Source: Balneolaceae bacterium (GTDB taxonomy: Bacteria; Bacteroidota; Rhodothermia; Balneolales; Balneolaceae). Taken from it: a DNA stretch of 5,648 bases. The stretch lies in assembly GCA_007123985.1 (NCBI GenBank), contig SLGA01000178.1, positions 1-5,648 of the forward strand, in the 5' to 3' direction. Under the pieces are notes generated by a model. That model ran no database searches. It was not told the origin of the DNA and was given only the letters and a program-made list of their open reading frames with translations. Of the stretch, positions 1 to 5,648 are shown piece after piece. The first letter of the stretch is position 1. The number at the start of each line of letters is the position of its first letter. Position numbers and translations under genes: made by a program.

Positions 1-97
1 GTAACGATATTAAATTTTAGTTGTCTTAAACACGAAATTTTTATTCATTAGGATCAAATATTCATCCTCATAAATCTGGCGTAGCAATCTTACAAGA

Positions 98-1606
98 ATG
101 GTAAATCAAGTCAAAAAATTGAAAAATTTAGGTTTAGGGCTGAAAATATCAGTACTCATGTTGATGGCTGTTTTTGCAATTCCGCAAAATGCCAATTCTC
201 AGGATTTTGAAGAATGGAGGAAACAGATTGATAGAGATTTTCAAGAGTTTCAGGATGAACGTGACAAAGCGTTCTTGAAAATGATGCAAGAAGCATGGGA
301 GACCATAGAAGCTATGGATCCGTATATGGAGTTTGATGAGCCTAAGCCCCGAGAGATACCTGAGATTGTATTACCTGATGAAGTGCCGGAAGAGCCCGCT
401 CCGGTTAAAGACGCAACACCGGTTAAGATTGAAATTCCTGAGGTGATAGTGGATGATGAAAGAGAGGGAGAAGATGGTACCGTTAAGCTATCAGACATAC
501 CGCTTGGAATGAGGGTTTCAGCATTTAATTTTTTTGATACAGAAGTAGAACATGTTATCCCTTCACAAAGAATAAGATTACAAGGAGCACCAAGTGAGCA
601 GACCATTCAACAATTTTGGCATGATATGGCTGCTTCTGACTATGCTATTCATTTAAATCAGATTTTGACTGTTATAGAGACCAAACATTTAAATGATTGG
701 GGTGTATTAAAGTTAGTACAGTCAGCTGGAGAAACGTTATTTAATGGATCAAATAACCATACAAATTTATTCACCTGGTTTGTTATGACCAAGCTTGGGT
801 TCGATATTAGGGTAGGGTATAATAATCAAAAAATTTACACGCTTTTTGCTTCTGAATACAGAATAAGCGGTGCACGCTTCTTTACCATGGATGGTAAAAG
901 ATACTACCTTCTTTTAACAAAAACGCAGCCAAACAGGCCTGATCGGGTAACAACATATCAGGGATCATATCCAGAAGCAAAGCGGTTATTTGATCTTGAC
1001 TTACAACTTCGTCCGTTGCTTTCTGAAAGGTATAGAAGTACTGAGCTTTCTTTTCATTGGCGTGGGGAAAGGCACTCTCTATCGATACCTTATAACAGAA
1101 ACATCATTGATTACTATAAGAACTTTCCAAACACAGACTTCAGGGTTTATACAACAGCATCCATTTCAGAGAATACATTGCAGGCGTTTAAATCAGAGTT
1201 TAGTCCGATTATCAATGGTAAAACTCGAGCCGAAGCTGCTGAAATTCTTTTACGATTTGTTCAAACAGCATTTGAATACAAAACAGATGTGGATCAGTTC
1301 GGGCGTCAAAAGTTTATGTTGCCTGAAGAGATCTTATACTATCCCTATTCCGATTGTGATGACAGGTCAATTCTGTATGCATTTCTTGTGAAGCATTTAT
1401 TGGGAGCTGACGTGGTAGGGCTTCATTATCCGGGGCATCTGGCTACAGCAATTTATATTGGCGAGGCGCTGGAAGGCGATTCAATGGTACATGAAAATAA
1501 ACGGTTTGTTGTTGCTGACCCAACCTATATTAATGCATCAATAGGTATGACCATGCCAAGATACAGAAATGTAAACCCCACAATTATTCCACTATTTCAA
1601 GACTAA
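98..1606 (+). CDS. Exported transglutaminase-like (papain-fold) protein
   Basis: This 502-residue protein has a basic N-terminus and a hydrophobic core (about residues 13-29), with a likely signal peptidase I site near ANS|QDF (34|35), so it should act in the periplasm or envelope. After an acidic helical segment (36-75) comes a Pro/Glu/Val-rich linker (about 80-125), typical of an extended spacer. Residues 130-370 match no family I recognise. The C-terminal part, about 370-490, looks like a transglutaminase-like domain: Cys420 in SDCDDRS, His447 in YPGHLATA and Asp474 in VADPTY occur in the right order and spacing for the Cys-His-Asp triad. Family members are thiol proteases, amidases or crosslinking enzymes; the substrate cannot be told. 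ATG 98 is the first start after an in-frame stop at 71-73, and no clear Shine-Dalgarno precedes it. The next gene begins 49 bp downstream with no terminator between. The fold assignment is fairly secure; the activity is inferred. Confidence 0.85.
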   Translation: MVNQVKKLKNLGLGLKISVLMLMAVFAIPQNANSQDFEEWRKQIDRDFQEFQDERDKAFLKMMQEAWETIEAMDPYMEFDEPKPREIPEIVLPDEVPEEPAPVKDATPVKIEIPEVIVDDEREGEDGTVKLSDIPLGMRVSAFNFFDTEVEHVIPSQRIRLQGAPSEQTIQQFWHDMAASDYAIHLNQILTVIETKHLNDWGVLKLVQSAGETLFNGSNNHTNLFTWFVMTKLGFDIRVGYNNQKIYTLFASEYRISGARFFTMDGKRYYLLLTKTQPNRPDRVTTYQGSYPEAKRLFDLDLQLRPLLSERYRSTELSFHWRGERHSLSIPYNRNIIDYYKNFPNTDFRVYTTASISENTLQAFKSEFSPIINGKTRAEAAEILLRFVQTAFEYKTDVDQFGRQKFMLPEEILYYPYSDCDDRSILYAFLVKHLLGADVVGLHYPGHLATAIYIGEALEGDSMVHENKRFVVADPTYINASIGMTMPRYRNVNPTIIPLFQD

Positions 1607-1655
1607 ACTGAAAACTTACTTATTGTAAACTTCAACTAAACAATCAGACTCTGTT

Positions 1656-2219
1656 ATGAATAAAATGATGAAAAGCACATTGATACTATGCGTGGCGATT
1701 TTTGGACTGATCGCTTGTAAATCTACCGAACAAATTGATGTTGCGGAGGACGGAACCCCCGTTTTTTTCAATATGCCGCCGGCAGATAATGATGAACATC
1801 TTTTTGCAGTAGATTCTCATATTTCAACACGGCGTGATATGGCACGCAGGCAGGCTGTTTTGAAAGCCAATACAAATATGGCAACAAAGTTGAGGTCGAA
1901 AATTGAAGCTCTTGACCAAATATTTCAAGAGGATATAAGTGATGGCGAAGCAGATAGATATAGTGCAGGTTTTACGTTAGCAAGCAGGCAAATTACATCA
2001 GCAAATATGAGAGGTACTACACCATATCAGGTTCATGTAAATACGCTTGATGACGGGCGCTATGAGTGTTTTGTATTAGTTAGGATGCCGGTTGGGGAAG
2101 CCAGGCAACAGCTAATAAACGCTTTGTCGCAGGATGATGAACTATATATTCGCTTTAAGGAATCTCGTGCATTTGATGAACTTCAACATAACCTTGAAAG
2201 GTTAGGTTTTAGTAACTAA
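1656..2219 (+). CDS. LPP20-like outer-membrane lipoprotein
   Basis: This 187-residue protein begins with a lipoprotein signal peptide: MNKMMK, a hydrophobic stretch, then lipobox LIAC with the lipidated Cys at residue 21. The residue after Cys is Lys, not Asp, so by the usual rule it would not be held at the inner membrane and probably goes to the outer membrane. The mature part has an LPP20-like layout. A long helix (about 55-90) has regularly spaced Ala and Arg in RRDMARRQAVLKANTNMA. A segment then leads to the strand pair PYQVHVNT / YECFVLVRMPVGEAR at 123-150, followed by a C-terminal amphipathic helix. The LPP20/FlgT-N-like family is widespread, but its function is mostly unknown. Starts at Met4 or Met5 would also leave a workable signal peptide; Met1 is kept as the longest. 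It lies 49 bp after the transglutaminase-like gene, and a similar module recurs in the gene at 2381, suggesting partnership. Lipoprotein call strong, family call moderate. Confidence 0.82.
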   Translation: MNKMMKSTLILCVAIFGLIACKSTEQIDVAEDGTPVFFNMPPADNDEHLFAVDSHISTRRDMARRQAVLKANTNMATKLRSKIEALDQIFQEDISDGEADRYSAGFTLASRQITSANMRGTTPYQVHVNTLDDGRYECFVLVRMPVGEARQQLINALSQDDELYIRFKESRAFDELQHNLERLGFSN

Positions 2220-2248
2220 ATAGTAGCGGTAACCATAAACTCCGAATG

Positions 2249-2286
2249 AACAAATCAATGCAGATTATGTGTAATTAAGATTTGTT
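2249..2286 (+). repeat. 8-bp inverted repeat, weak terminator-like hairpin
   Basis: AACAAATC at 2249-2256 is the exact reverse complement of GATTTGTT at 2279-2286, with a 22-nt spacer. The spacer contains a smaller nested hairpin (ATTA-TGTG-TAAT, 2264-2275). The 3' arm runs into TTCTATATAATT, so the structure sits 30 bp past the lipoprotein stop codon and is followed by T-rich sequence. The stem has only two G/C pairs, so it would be a poor intrinsic terminator. It could instead be a protein-binding site or chance in AT-rich DNA. Confidence 0.35.
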
Positions 2287-2346
2287 TTCTATATAATTGC
2301 ACAAATTAAATACTTTATTGGCTTTGTAGTATTATGCAAATTAGAG

Positions 2347-2360
2347 TACACAATAGTGTA
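2347..2360 (+). promoter_or_regulatory. Palindrome TACAC-AATA-GTGTA beside TATAAT
   Basis: TACAC (2347-2351) and GTGTA (2356-2360) are exact reverse complements around AATA, and the next base begins TATAAT (2361-2366). A palindrome touching a candidate -10 box is where a repressor operator would sit. The arms are only 5 bp, so chance is a real alternative, and no regulator is assigned. Confidence 0.22.
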
Positions 2361-2380
2361 TATAATTAATTTTTGTTCAC

Positions 2381-3928
2381 ATGTTTCATTACGTAAAGGG
2401 GTACAGTGCCATAGCATTATTCATTTTTTTTAATGTTTGTTTAATGCCGGTTGCAGTGGCGCAGACTCAAATTTCAGAATTAGAAATAAAGACATCAGGA
2501 AAGTACTATTGGGGAGATGGTTATTCACAGGATCGCAATGAAGCCATTTCGTTAGCACGTCAGGATTTGGTGCAAAAAAGATACGTTCAGGTTAGAACGG
2601 TTACTGAATTGTCTGAGAGAGAAGAGAATTTTAGCGCAACCTCGGAATTTTCAAGTAATGTTCGGGTTGAAAGTGGAATGGAACTGCGCGGTTTAGATTA
2701 TATAGACATTGAGCGTAGGGATGGGAGCTGGCACGTAATTGCATTTATTTCTATTGAAGATTTTAATAGTACAGTTGAATTACGAAGAAACAGAATGTAC
2801 AACAGGTTAGATAATGCACTAACTCATTATCGGGCCGGACGATACAATCGGTCAATTTCCATATTTAAAGAGATCTTTTCCGATAGCTTTTTTTTGCCTG
2901 AACCAATAACAGCAGATTATGAACGGCATGGTACAAATGCCGAAATTCGGGAAGTGGCCCAGGAAAAGATTTTAGGTTGGTTACGTGGAATCAGAATAGA
3001 TGTTGAAGAGGTAAACAATAGATCTACAGCAAATAATGTAGAATTTAATTTCAACTTTAAAGTTACTTATAAAGACGAATTTGTTGATAATCTACAGATT
3101 GGCATTAACAAGAAAAACTATGGTATGCACATTGTGCGTAATGGCATCGCAGATGTGTATTATGACCTTAGGCCTCAGTTTACTAAAGAACGCATTGAAT
3201 TTCGATTAGAACCACTTATAGAACCGCATGTTAGTGATGATGCCAGAAATTCGTTTGAACGAAATAAACCACTTCATCAACGGTTTTTGGAAATCGATTT
3301 TAGCGATCATATTGAGCTTGATTTTACTGTTTCAAGAGTAGGTGATCATCAGTTTCAATTCAATACAACTGCAGGCATTCTCTCTGTTTCGAGCTTGGAA
3401 TGGGATTTTGGGGACGGCTCCCGTTCAAGGGAACCCAACCCAAGGCATACCTATCAGAATATGACAAGGCCAAAGCAAGTAACGTTGCGATTCAATCAAT
3501 CTTCAGATCTCGAAGTTGTGAAAAGACTTCCACCAACAGGCTTGGCAACTCCACTATCAGGAAGACAAGCCCCTTTTCGTGCAAGAAATATCGATCAACC
3601 GGCTGAATTTACAGTGCCTTTCCAACTCAGAGACTATATCAACACCATTTCAGGAATTTCTCATAACGAAGATCTGGAGGTATATGTTAAGAGGCTTTTG
3701 GACAGTGAAATTCTAGCCAGAGCAGGATCTCAAAGTCGTGTGCGAAGGCCTGAGAATAGCTATGTAGTAATTCTAAACGTACAGACAGGTACGATCAGTG
3801 CTATATTAAGCCCGATTAGCAGAGATAGCAGATTTGATCTTTTAAGTGGTGATTCTTCCCGATTTCGAGAAAATGAATGGAGGGTTTTTTTTAGAGGATA
3901 TAGTCCACTTTGGCTTGAATTCAACTAA
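2381..3928 (+). CDS. Exported LPP20-like / TPR-like / PKD-domain protein
   Basis: This 515-residue protein has a signal peptide with hydrophobic core about 9-26 and a likely cut at AVA|QTQ (27|28). Domains in order: an LPP20-like module at about 35-130, with WGDGYSQDRNEAISLARQDL followed by two strands ending in WHVIAFISIEDF; a TPR-like hairpin at about 138-168 (ALTHYRAGRYNRSISIFKEI); a beta-rich unassigned part at 200-285; a PKD domain at about 303-375 with the hallmark WDFGDGS (341-347) and NPRHTY (353-358); and an unassigned 400-515 tail ending in SPLWLEFN. PKD domains usually mediate extracellular or periplasmic protein or glycan contacts, so a scaffold or adaptor role is likely, with no catalytic residues visible. 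ATG 2381 follows an in-frame TAA at 2363-2365, with no Shine-Dalgarno. Only 18 bp separate it from the next gene, so the two are almost certainly co-transcribed. Three runs of eight T lie inside (2424-2431, 2888-2895, 3885-3892). The PKD call is strong and the LPP20 and TPR calls moderate. Confidence 0.85.
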   Translation: MFHYVKGYSAIALFIFFNVCLMPVAVAQTQISELEIKTSGKYYWGDGYSQDRNEAISLARQDLVQKRYVQVRTVTELSEREENFSATSEFSSNVRVESGMELRGLDYIDIERRDGSWHVIAFISIEDFNSTVELRRNRMYNRLDNALTHYRAGRYNRSISIFKEIFSDSFFLPEPITADYERHGTNAEIREVAQEKILGWLRGIRIDVEEVNNRSTANNVEFNFNFKVTYKDEFVDNLQIGINKKNYGMHIVRNGIADVYYDLRPQFTKERIEFRLEPLIEPHVSDDARNSFERNKPLHQRFLEIDFSDHIELDFTVSRVGDHQFQFNTTAGILSVSSLEWDFGDGSRSREPNPRHTYQNMTRPKQVTLRFNQSSDLEVVKRLPPTGLATPLSGRQAPFRARNIDQPAEFTVPFQLRDYINTISGISHNEDLEVYVKRLLDSEILARAGSQSRVRRPENSYVVILNVQTGTISAILSPISRDSRFDLLSGDSSRFRENEWRVFFRGYSPLWLEFN

Positions 3929-3946
3929 CAAAAAAAACATAATATT

Positions 3947-4927
3947 ATGAGTATGATGAGAAGTTTCAATTTTAAAGGAATTATAAAACTACTCCTTATT
4001 TCACTTATAGCAATTCCCGCATATTCTCAGGGTAAAGTTGAAGTATATGTTTCTGAATTTACACAGCACCAATTGCGTTTGGTAATGGAAGGCAATGCCT
4101 CAACTTTTTTAACTGAATTTAATTATGCTTTTAATGCCGGTAGAGACATTGAGTTTGATGATGATATTGTAGTTGGTGAGAATCAATCCCCACTTCTTGA
4201 ACTGTGGAGAAGCACTCCATTCTATGTGCCGGAAGCAACAATTATTCAAAATGTGGCACGTCTTACAAATGGTTATTATGAAATGAGGAATATTCCAATC
4301 TATTTTGTAGACCCTAATGGAGATGAACACTATGAGGAGGGCGTTTTACAATTTACACCTTCAGGAATGATTAGAGAATTTAGGGTCGGTTTGGCGGCAC
4401 ATCGTTATCAGGAGTTGATGCGGCAAGGCAGGGATGACATAGATGTTAATAACAGACGGGAGATACTTTCTTTCGTTGAAAACTTCCGGACATCGTATAA
4501 CAGAAAAGACCTAGATTTTATTGAAAGTGTATTTAGTGATCAGGCATTGATCATTGTTGGCAGAGTGGTTCAAAGTACCGGCGAACGTTCGGCTTATGCT
4601 GATCAGGTAGAAGATCAGGTAGAGTTCATGCAGTTCTCAAAAGATGAATATATAGACCGTTTAAGGCACCTTTTTAATGTCAATGAATGGATAGAGGTAG
4701 GGCTTGAAGAGGTAGAAATTATTCGGCACCCCAGGTTTGATGATATCTACGGAGTACAGCTAACTCAGTACTACAATTCATCTATATACTCCGATGCTGG
4801 CTTTCTTTTTTTACTGATAGATTTTCAGAATGCTGATGAACCTATGATACATGTGAGAACATGGCAACCGAGAAGAGACACACCTGAAATGCAGCGGTTT
4901 TCAATTGGTGATTTGGAAATTTTATAG
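3947..4927 (+). CDS. Exported protein with NTF2-like C-terminal domain
   Basis: This 326-residue protein has a signal peptide (hydrophobic core about 11-24, likely cut near AYS|QGK at 27|28), so it is probably periplasmic or outer-membrane associated. Residues about 172-308 have the outline of an NTF2/SnoaL-like cone: an opening helix pair FVENFRTSYNRKDLDFIESVF, the strand ALIIVGRVV, a helix at SKDEYIDRLRHLF, then strands YGVQLTQYYNSS, GFLFLLIDF and MIHVRTWQP. Such domains are often non-catalytic ligand or protein binders; no active-site residues can be assigned. The N-terminal half (about 30-160) also has a helix (ASTFLTEFNYAFNAG) followed by strands such as IPIYFVD and VLQFTPSGMIREFRVG, and may be a diverged second copy. 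Met1, Met3 and Met4 are all possible starts; Met1 is kept. It lies 18 bp after the PKD gene across an A-rich spacer with A8 at 3930-3937. I do not recognise a named function. Confidence 0.8.
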   Translation: MSMMRSFNFKGIIKLLLISLIAIPAYSQGKVEVYVSEFTQHQLRLVMEGNASTFLTEFNYAFNAGRDIEFDDDIVVGENQSPLLELWRSTPFYVPEATIIQNVARLTNGYYEMRNIPIYFVDPNGDEHYEEGVLQFTPSGMIREFRVGLAAHRYQELMRQGRDDIDVNNRREILSFVENFRTSYNRKDLDFIESVFSDQALIIVGRVVQSTGERSAYADQVEDQVEFMQFSKDEYIDRLRHLFNVNEWIEVGLEEVEIIRHPRFDDIYGVQLTQYYNSSIYSDAGFLFLLIDFQNADEPMIHVRTWQPRRDTPEMQRFSIGDLEIL

Positions 4928-4973
4928 ATCTGACAAAACCCTGTAACCTGATATTTGAGCATTATTTACAGAA

Positions 4974-5456
4974 ATGAAAAACCTGCTTCAAAAACTATTG
5001 AAAAGAAAGCCCATCAATCAAAATTCATTTATAAAGCAGATACCCTTACTCAATACACTTACAGAGAGCGAGCTTTTACGGGTTCATGACATCATGCATG
5101 AACGAACCTATGAATCTGGTGAATTTTTTTTTCATATCAATCAACCGGGAGCTGCCATCTTTTTTATAAAAGATGGACATGTGCGTATTTTTATTCCAGC
5201 TAATGAACATAGAAAAAAGTCGGAAAACGATATTGAAATTGCCGAATTAGGGGAGGGAGATTTCTTTGGTGAACTGGCACTGCTTGATAATAGCCGCAGG
5301 TCTGCATCTGTGATGGCTACTTCTCAAACCAGTGTTATGGCAATTTTCAGAGGAGATTTTGAAGATTTACTGGTCAAAGATCCGGTAATCAGCAGTAAAA
5401 TAAACAGGCAGCTTGCCCTTATGATAGGTCTCCGGCTGAAAAAAGCGAACTACTAA
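4974..5456 (+). CDS. Single-domain cyclic-nucleotide-binding protein
   Basis: This 160-residue protein has no signal peptide; its basic N-terminus (KNLLQKLLKRK) suits a cytoplasmic location. Residues about 22-145 form one cNMP-binding domain: entry helix PLLNTLTESELLRVHDI, the early barrel strands with ESGEFFF and IFFIKDGHVRIF, then the phosphate-binding cassette FGELALLDNSRRSAS at 98-112. Glu100 and Arg109 line up with the ribose-contacting Glu and phosphate-contacting Arg of PKA-type cassettes, so nucleotide binding looks intact. The chain stops after the C-helix with no HTH DNA-binding domain, kinase, channel or other output, so it is not a Crp/Fnr-type regulator. It may act by protein contact with a partner. 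A T9 run (5124-5132) encodes Phe51-53. It lies 46 bp after the NTF2-like gene and 26 bp before the permease start, so it could be co-transcribed with either. Domain call is strong; ligand and role are unknown. Confidence 0.88.
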   Translation: MKNLLQKLLKRKPINQNSFIKQIPLLNTLTESELLRVHDIMHERTYESGEFFFHINQPGAAIFFIKDGHVRIFIPANEHRKKSENDIEIAELGEGDFFGELALLDNSRRSASVMATSQTSVMAIFRGDFEDLLVKDPVISSKINRQLALMIGLRLKKANY

Positions 5457-5482
5457 TTTGTGATTCTTTTAAATAAAACAGA

Positions 5483-5648
5483 TTGCAGAGAAACGATCAA
5501 ATACGGCTCGAACGAACAAGGAAATTTTACGGAATTGCTTCAGTCATTTTATTGCTGGTATCAGTCTATTTAATCTGGGCACTTAAAACAATTTTAATTC
5601 CGGTTATCATTGGTTTTTTCGCCGCATATATTTGTCTGCCAATTCTGA
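5483..5648 (+). CDS. AI-2E family transporter, N-terminus (partial)
   Basis: An open frame with no stop runs from TTG 5483 through the window end, giving 55 codons; the in-frame stop upstream is at 5474-5476, and no ATG lies between. The N-terminus is short and charged (QRNDQIRLERTRK), followed by a hydrophobic segment (about 17-34, SVILLLVSVYLIWAL) and then KTILIPVIIGFFAAYICLPIL. This pattern of a first helix, a Lys/Arg-x-(I/L)LxP turn and a second helix ending in xxPIL is typical of the start of AI-2E/PerM-type permeases (multi-pass inner-membrane proteins, usually about 350 residues). Family members include exporters and cation/proton antiporters, so the name does not prove autoinducer transport. 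TTG is chosen because it is the only usual start codon before the first membrane helix. The 26-bp gap to the nucleotide-binding gene suggests co-transcription. The frame continues beyond the window. Confidence 0.72.
   Translation, partial: MQRNDQIRLERTRKFYGIASVILLLVSVYLIWALKTILIPVIIGFFAAYICLPIL

Larger units (their letters stand above)
2220..2380 (+). promoter_or_regulatory. Intergenic region, possible transcript boundary and promoter
   Basis: This 161-bp gap is the longest non-coding stretch between genes here and is markedly A/T-rich. Its first half contains an inverted repeat (2249-2286). Its second half contains TATAAT at 2361-2366, preceded directly by a 5+4+5 palindrome at 2347-2360. 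No good -35 hexamer lies at the standard distance from TATAAT, and no Bacteroidota-type TAnnTTTG box with a matching TTG was found. A second TATAAT lies at 2292-2297, also without a clear -35. TATAAT at 2361 would give a very short leader before ATG 2381. A promoter for the 2381 gene is plausible on spacing grounds but is not shown by a strong match. Confidence 0.3.

Noticed and set aside
1..97. Promoter or upstream gene end before the first gene
   Set aside because: TTGTCT at 21-26 and TATTCA at 42-47 are poor matches with short spacing, and no Bacteroidota-type TAnnTTTG box is present; no upstream coding frame could be supported in this short stretch.
250..606. 118-codon open frame on the minus strand
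   Set aside because: It lies wholly inside the transglutaminase-like gene; its Ser/Gly/Ile-rich product is the antisense of the acidic Pro-rich spacer and has no domain or signal features.
990..1391. 133-codon open frame on the plus strand in another frame
   Set aside because: It overlaps the catalytic region of the transglutaminase-like gene, whose triad is intact; the alternative product has no recognisable organisation.
1607..1655. Terminator or promoter between the first two genes
   Set aside because: No stem-loop with a T run and no convincing promoter hexamers; the 49-bp gap fits read-through.
2246..2278. Mini-ORF encoding MNKSMQIMCN
   Set aside because: Ten codons with no ribosome binding site and no attenuator-type codon run; it also overlaps the inverted repeat, so chance is the simplest reading.
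3400..3606. 68-codon open frame on the plus strand
   Set aside because: It overlaps the PKD motif in a different frame; the PKD reading is clearly the real one.
4109..4330. 73-codon open frame on the minus strand
   Set aside because: It is antisense to the NTF2-like gene, with no domain and no leader signals.
4941..4971. Inverted repeat CTGTAA / TTACAG just before the nucleotide-binding gene
   Set aside because: Only 6-bp arms with a 19-nt spacer and no T run; too weak to call a terminator or translation-control hairpin.
4974..5456. Crp/Fnr-type transcription regulator
   Set aside because: The protein ends after the nucleotide-binding domain and lacks the C-terminal helix-turn-helix.

Overview
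The window is an AT-rich, gene-dense stretch with every gene on the + strand. It most likely comes from the Bacteroidota / Balneolota-Rhodothermota side of the FCB group. Four points suggest this: no gene has a convincing Shine-Dalgarno sequence and leaders are A/T-rich; three exported proteins have signal peptides whose mature end starts at Gln (S|Q or A|Q); there is a lipoprotein with a typical lipobox; and one protein carries a WDFGDGS-type PKD motif. The lineage is an inference from style, not from a marker gene.

Layout. (1) 98-1606 encodes an exported protein with a C-terminal transglutaminase-like fold and an intact Cys-His-Asp triad. (2) 1656-2219 encodes a small outer-membrane-type lipoprotein with an LPP20-like body. 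(3) 2220-2380 is the only sizeable gap (161 bp). It holds an 8-bp inverted repeat followed by T-rich sequence, then a TACAC-AATA-GTGTA palindrome abutting a TATAAT hexamer, so it may end one transcript and begin another. (4) 2381-3928 encodes an exported multidomain protein: LPP20-like domain, a TPR-like helical hairpin, an unassigned beta-rich part, a PKD domain and an unassigned C-terminus. (5) 3947-4927, 18 bp further on, encodes an exported protein with an NTF2-like C-terminal half. (6) 4974-5456 encodes a cytoplasmic single-domain cyclic-nucleotide-binding protein with no output domain. (7) From 5483, with a TTG start, the first 55 codons of an AI-2E-family membrane permease run off the window end.

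How they may work together. The first four proteins are all predicted to leave the cytoplasm and sit in or near the periplasm/outer membrane. Two share an LPP20-like module, one is a candidate thiol protease or amide-crosslinking enzyme, and one is NTF2-like. This looks like an envelope-associated module of unknown purpose: lipoprotein anchor, modular scaffold, small-domain partner and a papain-like enzyme. That joint role is inferred from co-orientation, spacing and shared localisation only. The last two genes (nucleotide-binding protein and permease) look like a separate housekeeping pair, though no terminator separates them from the cluster. No RNA genes, CRISPR arrays, insertion sequences or attachment sites were seen.
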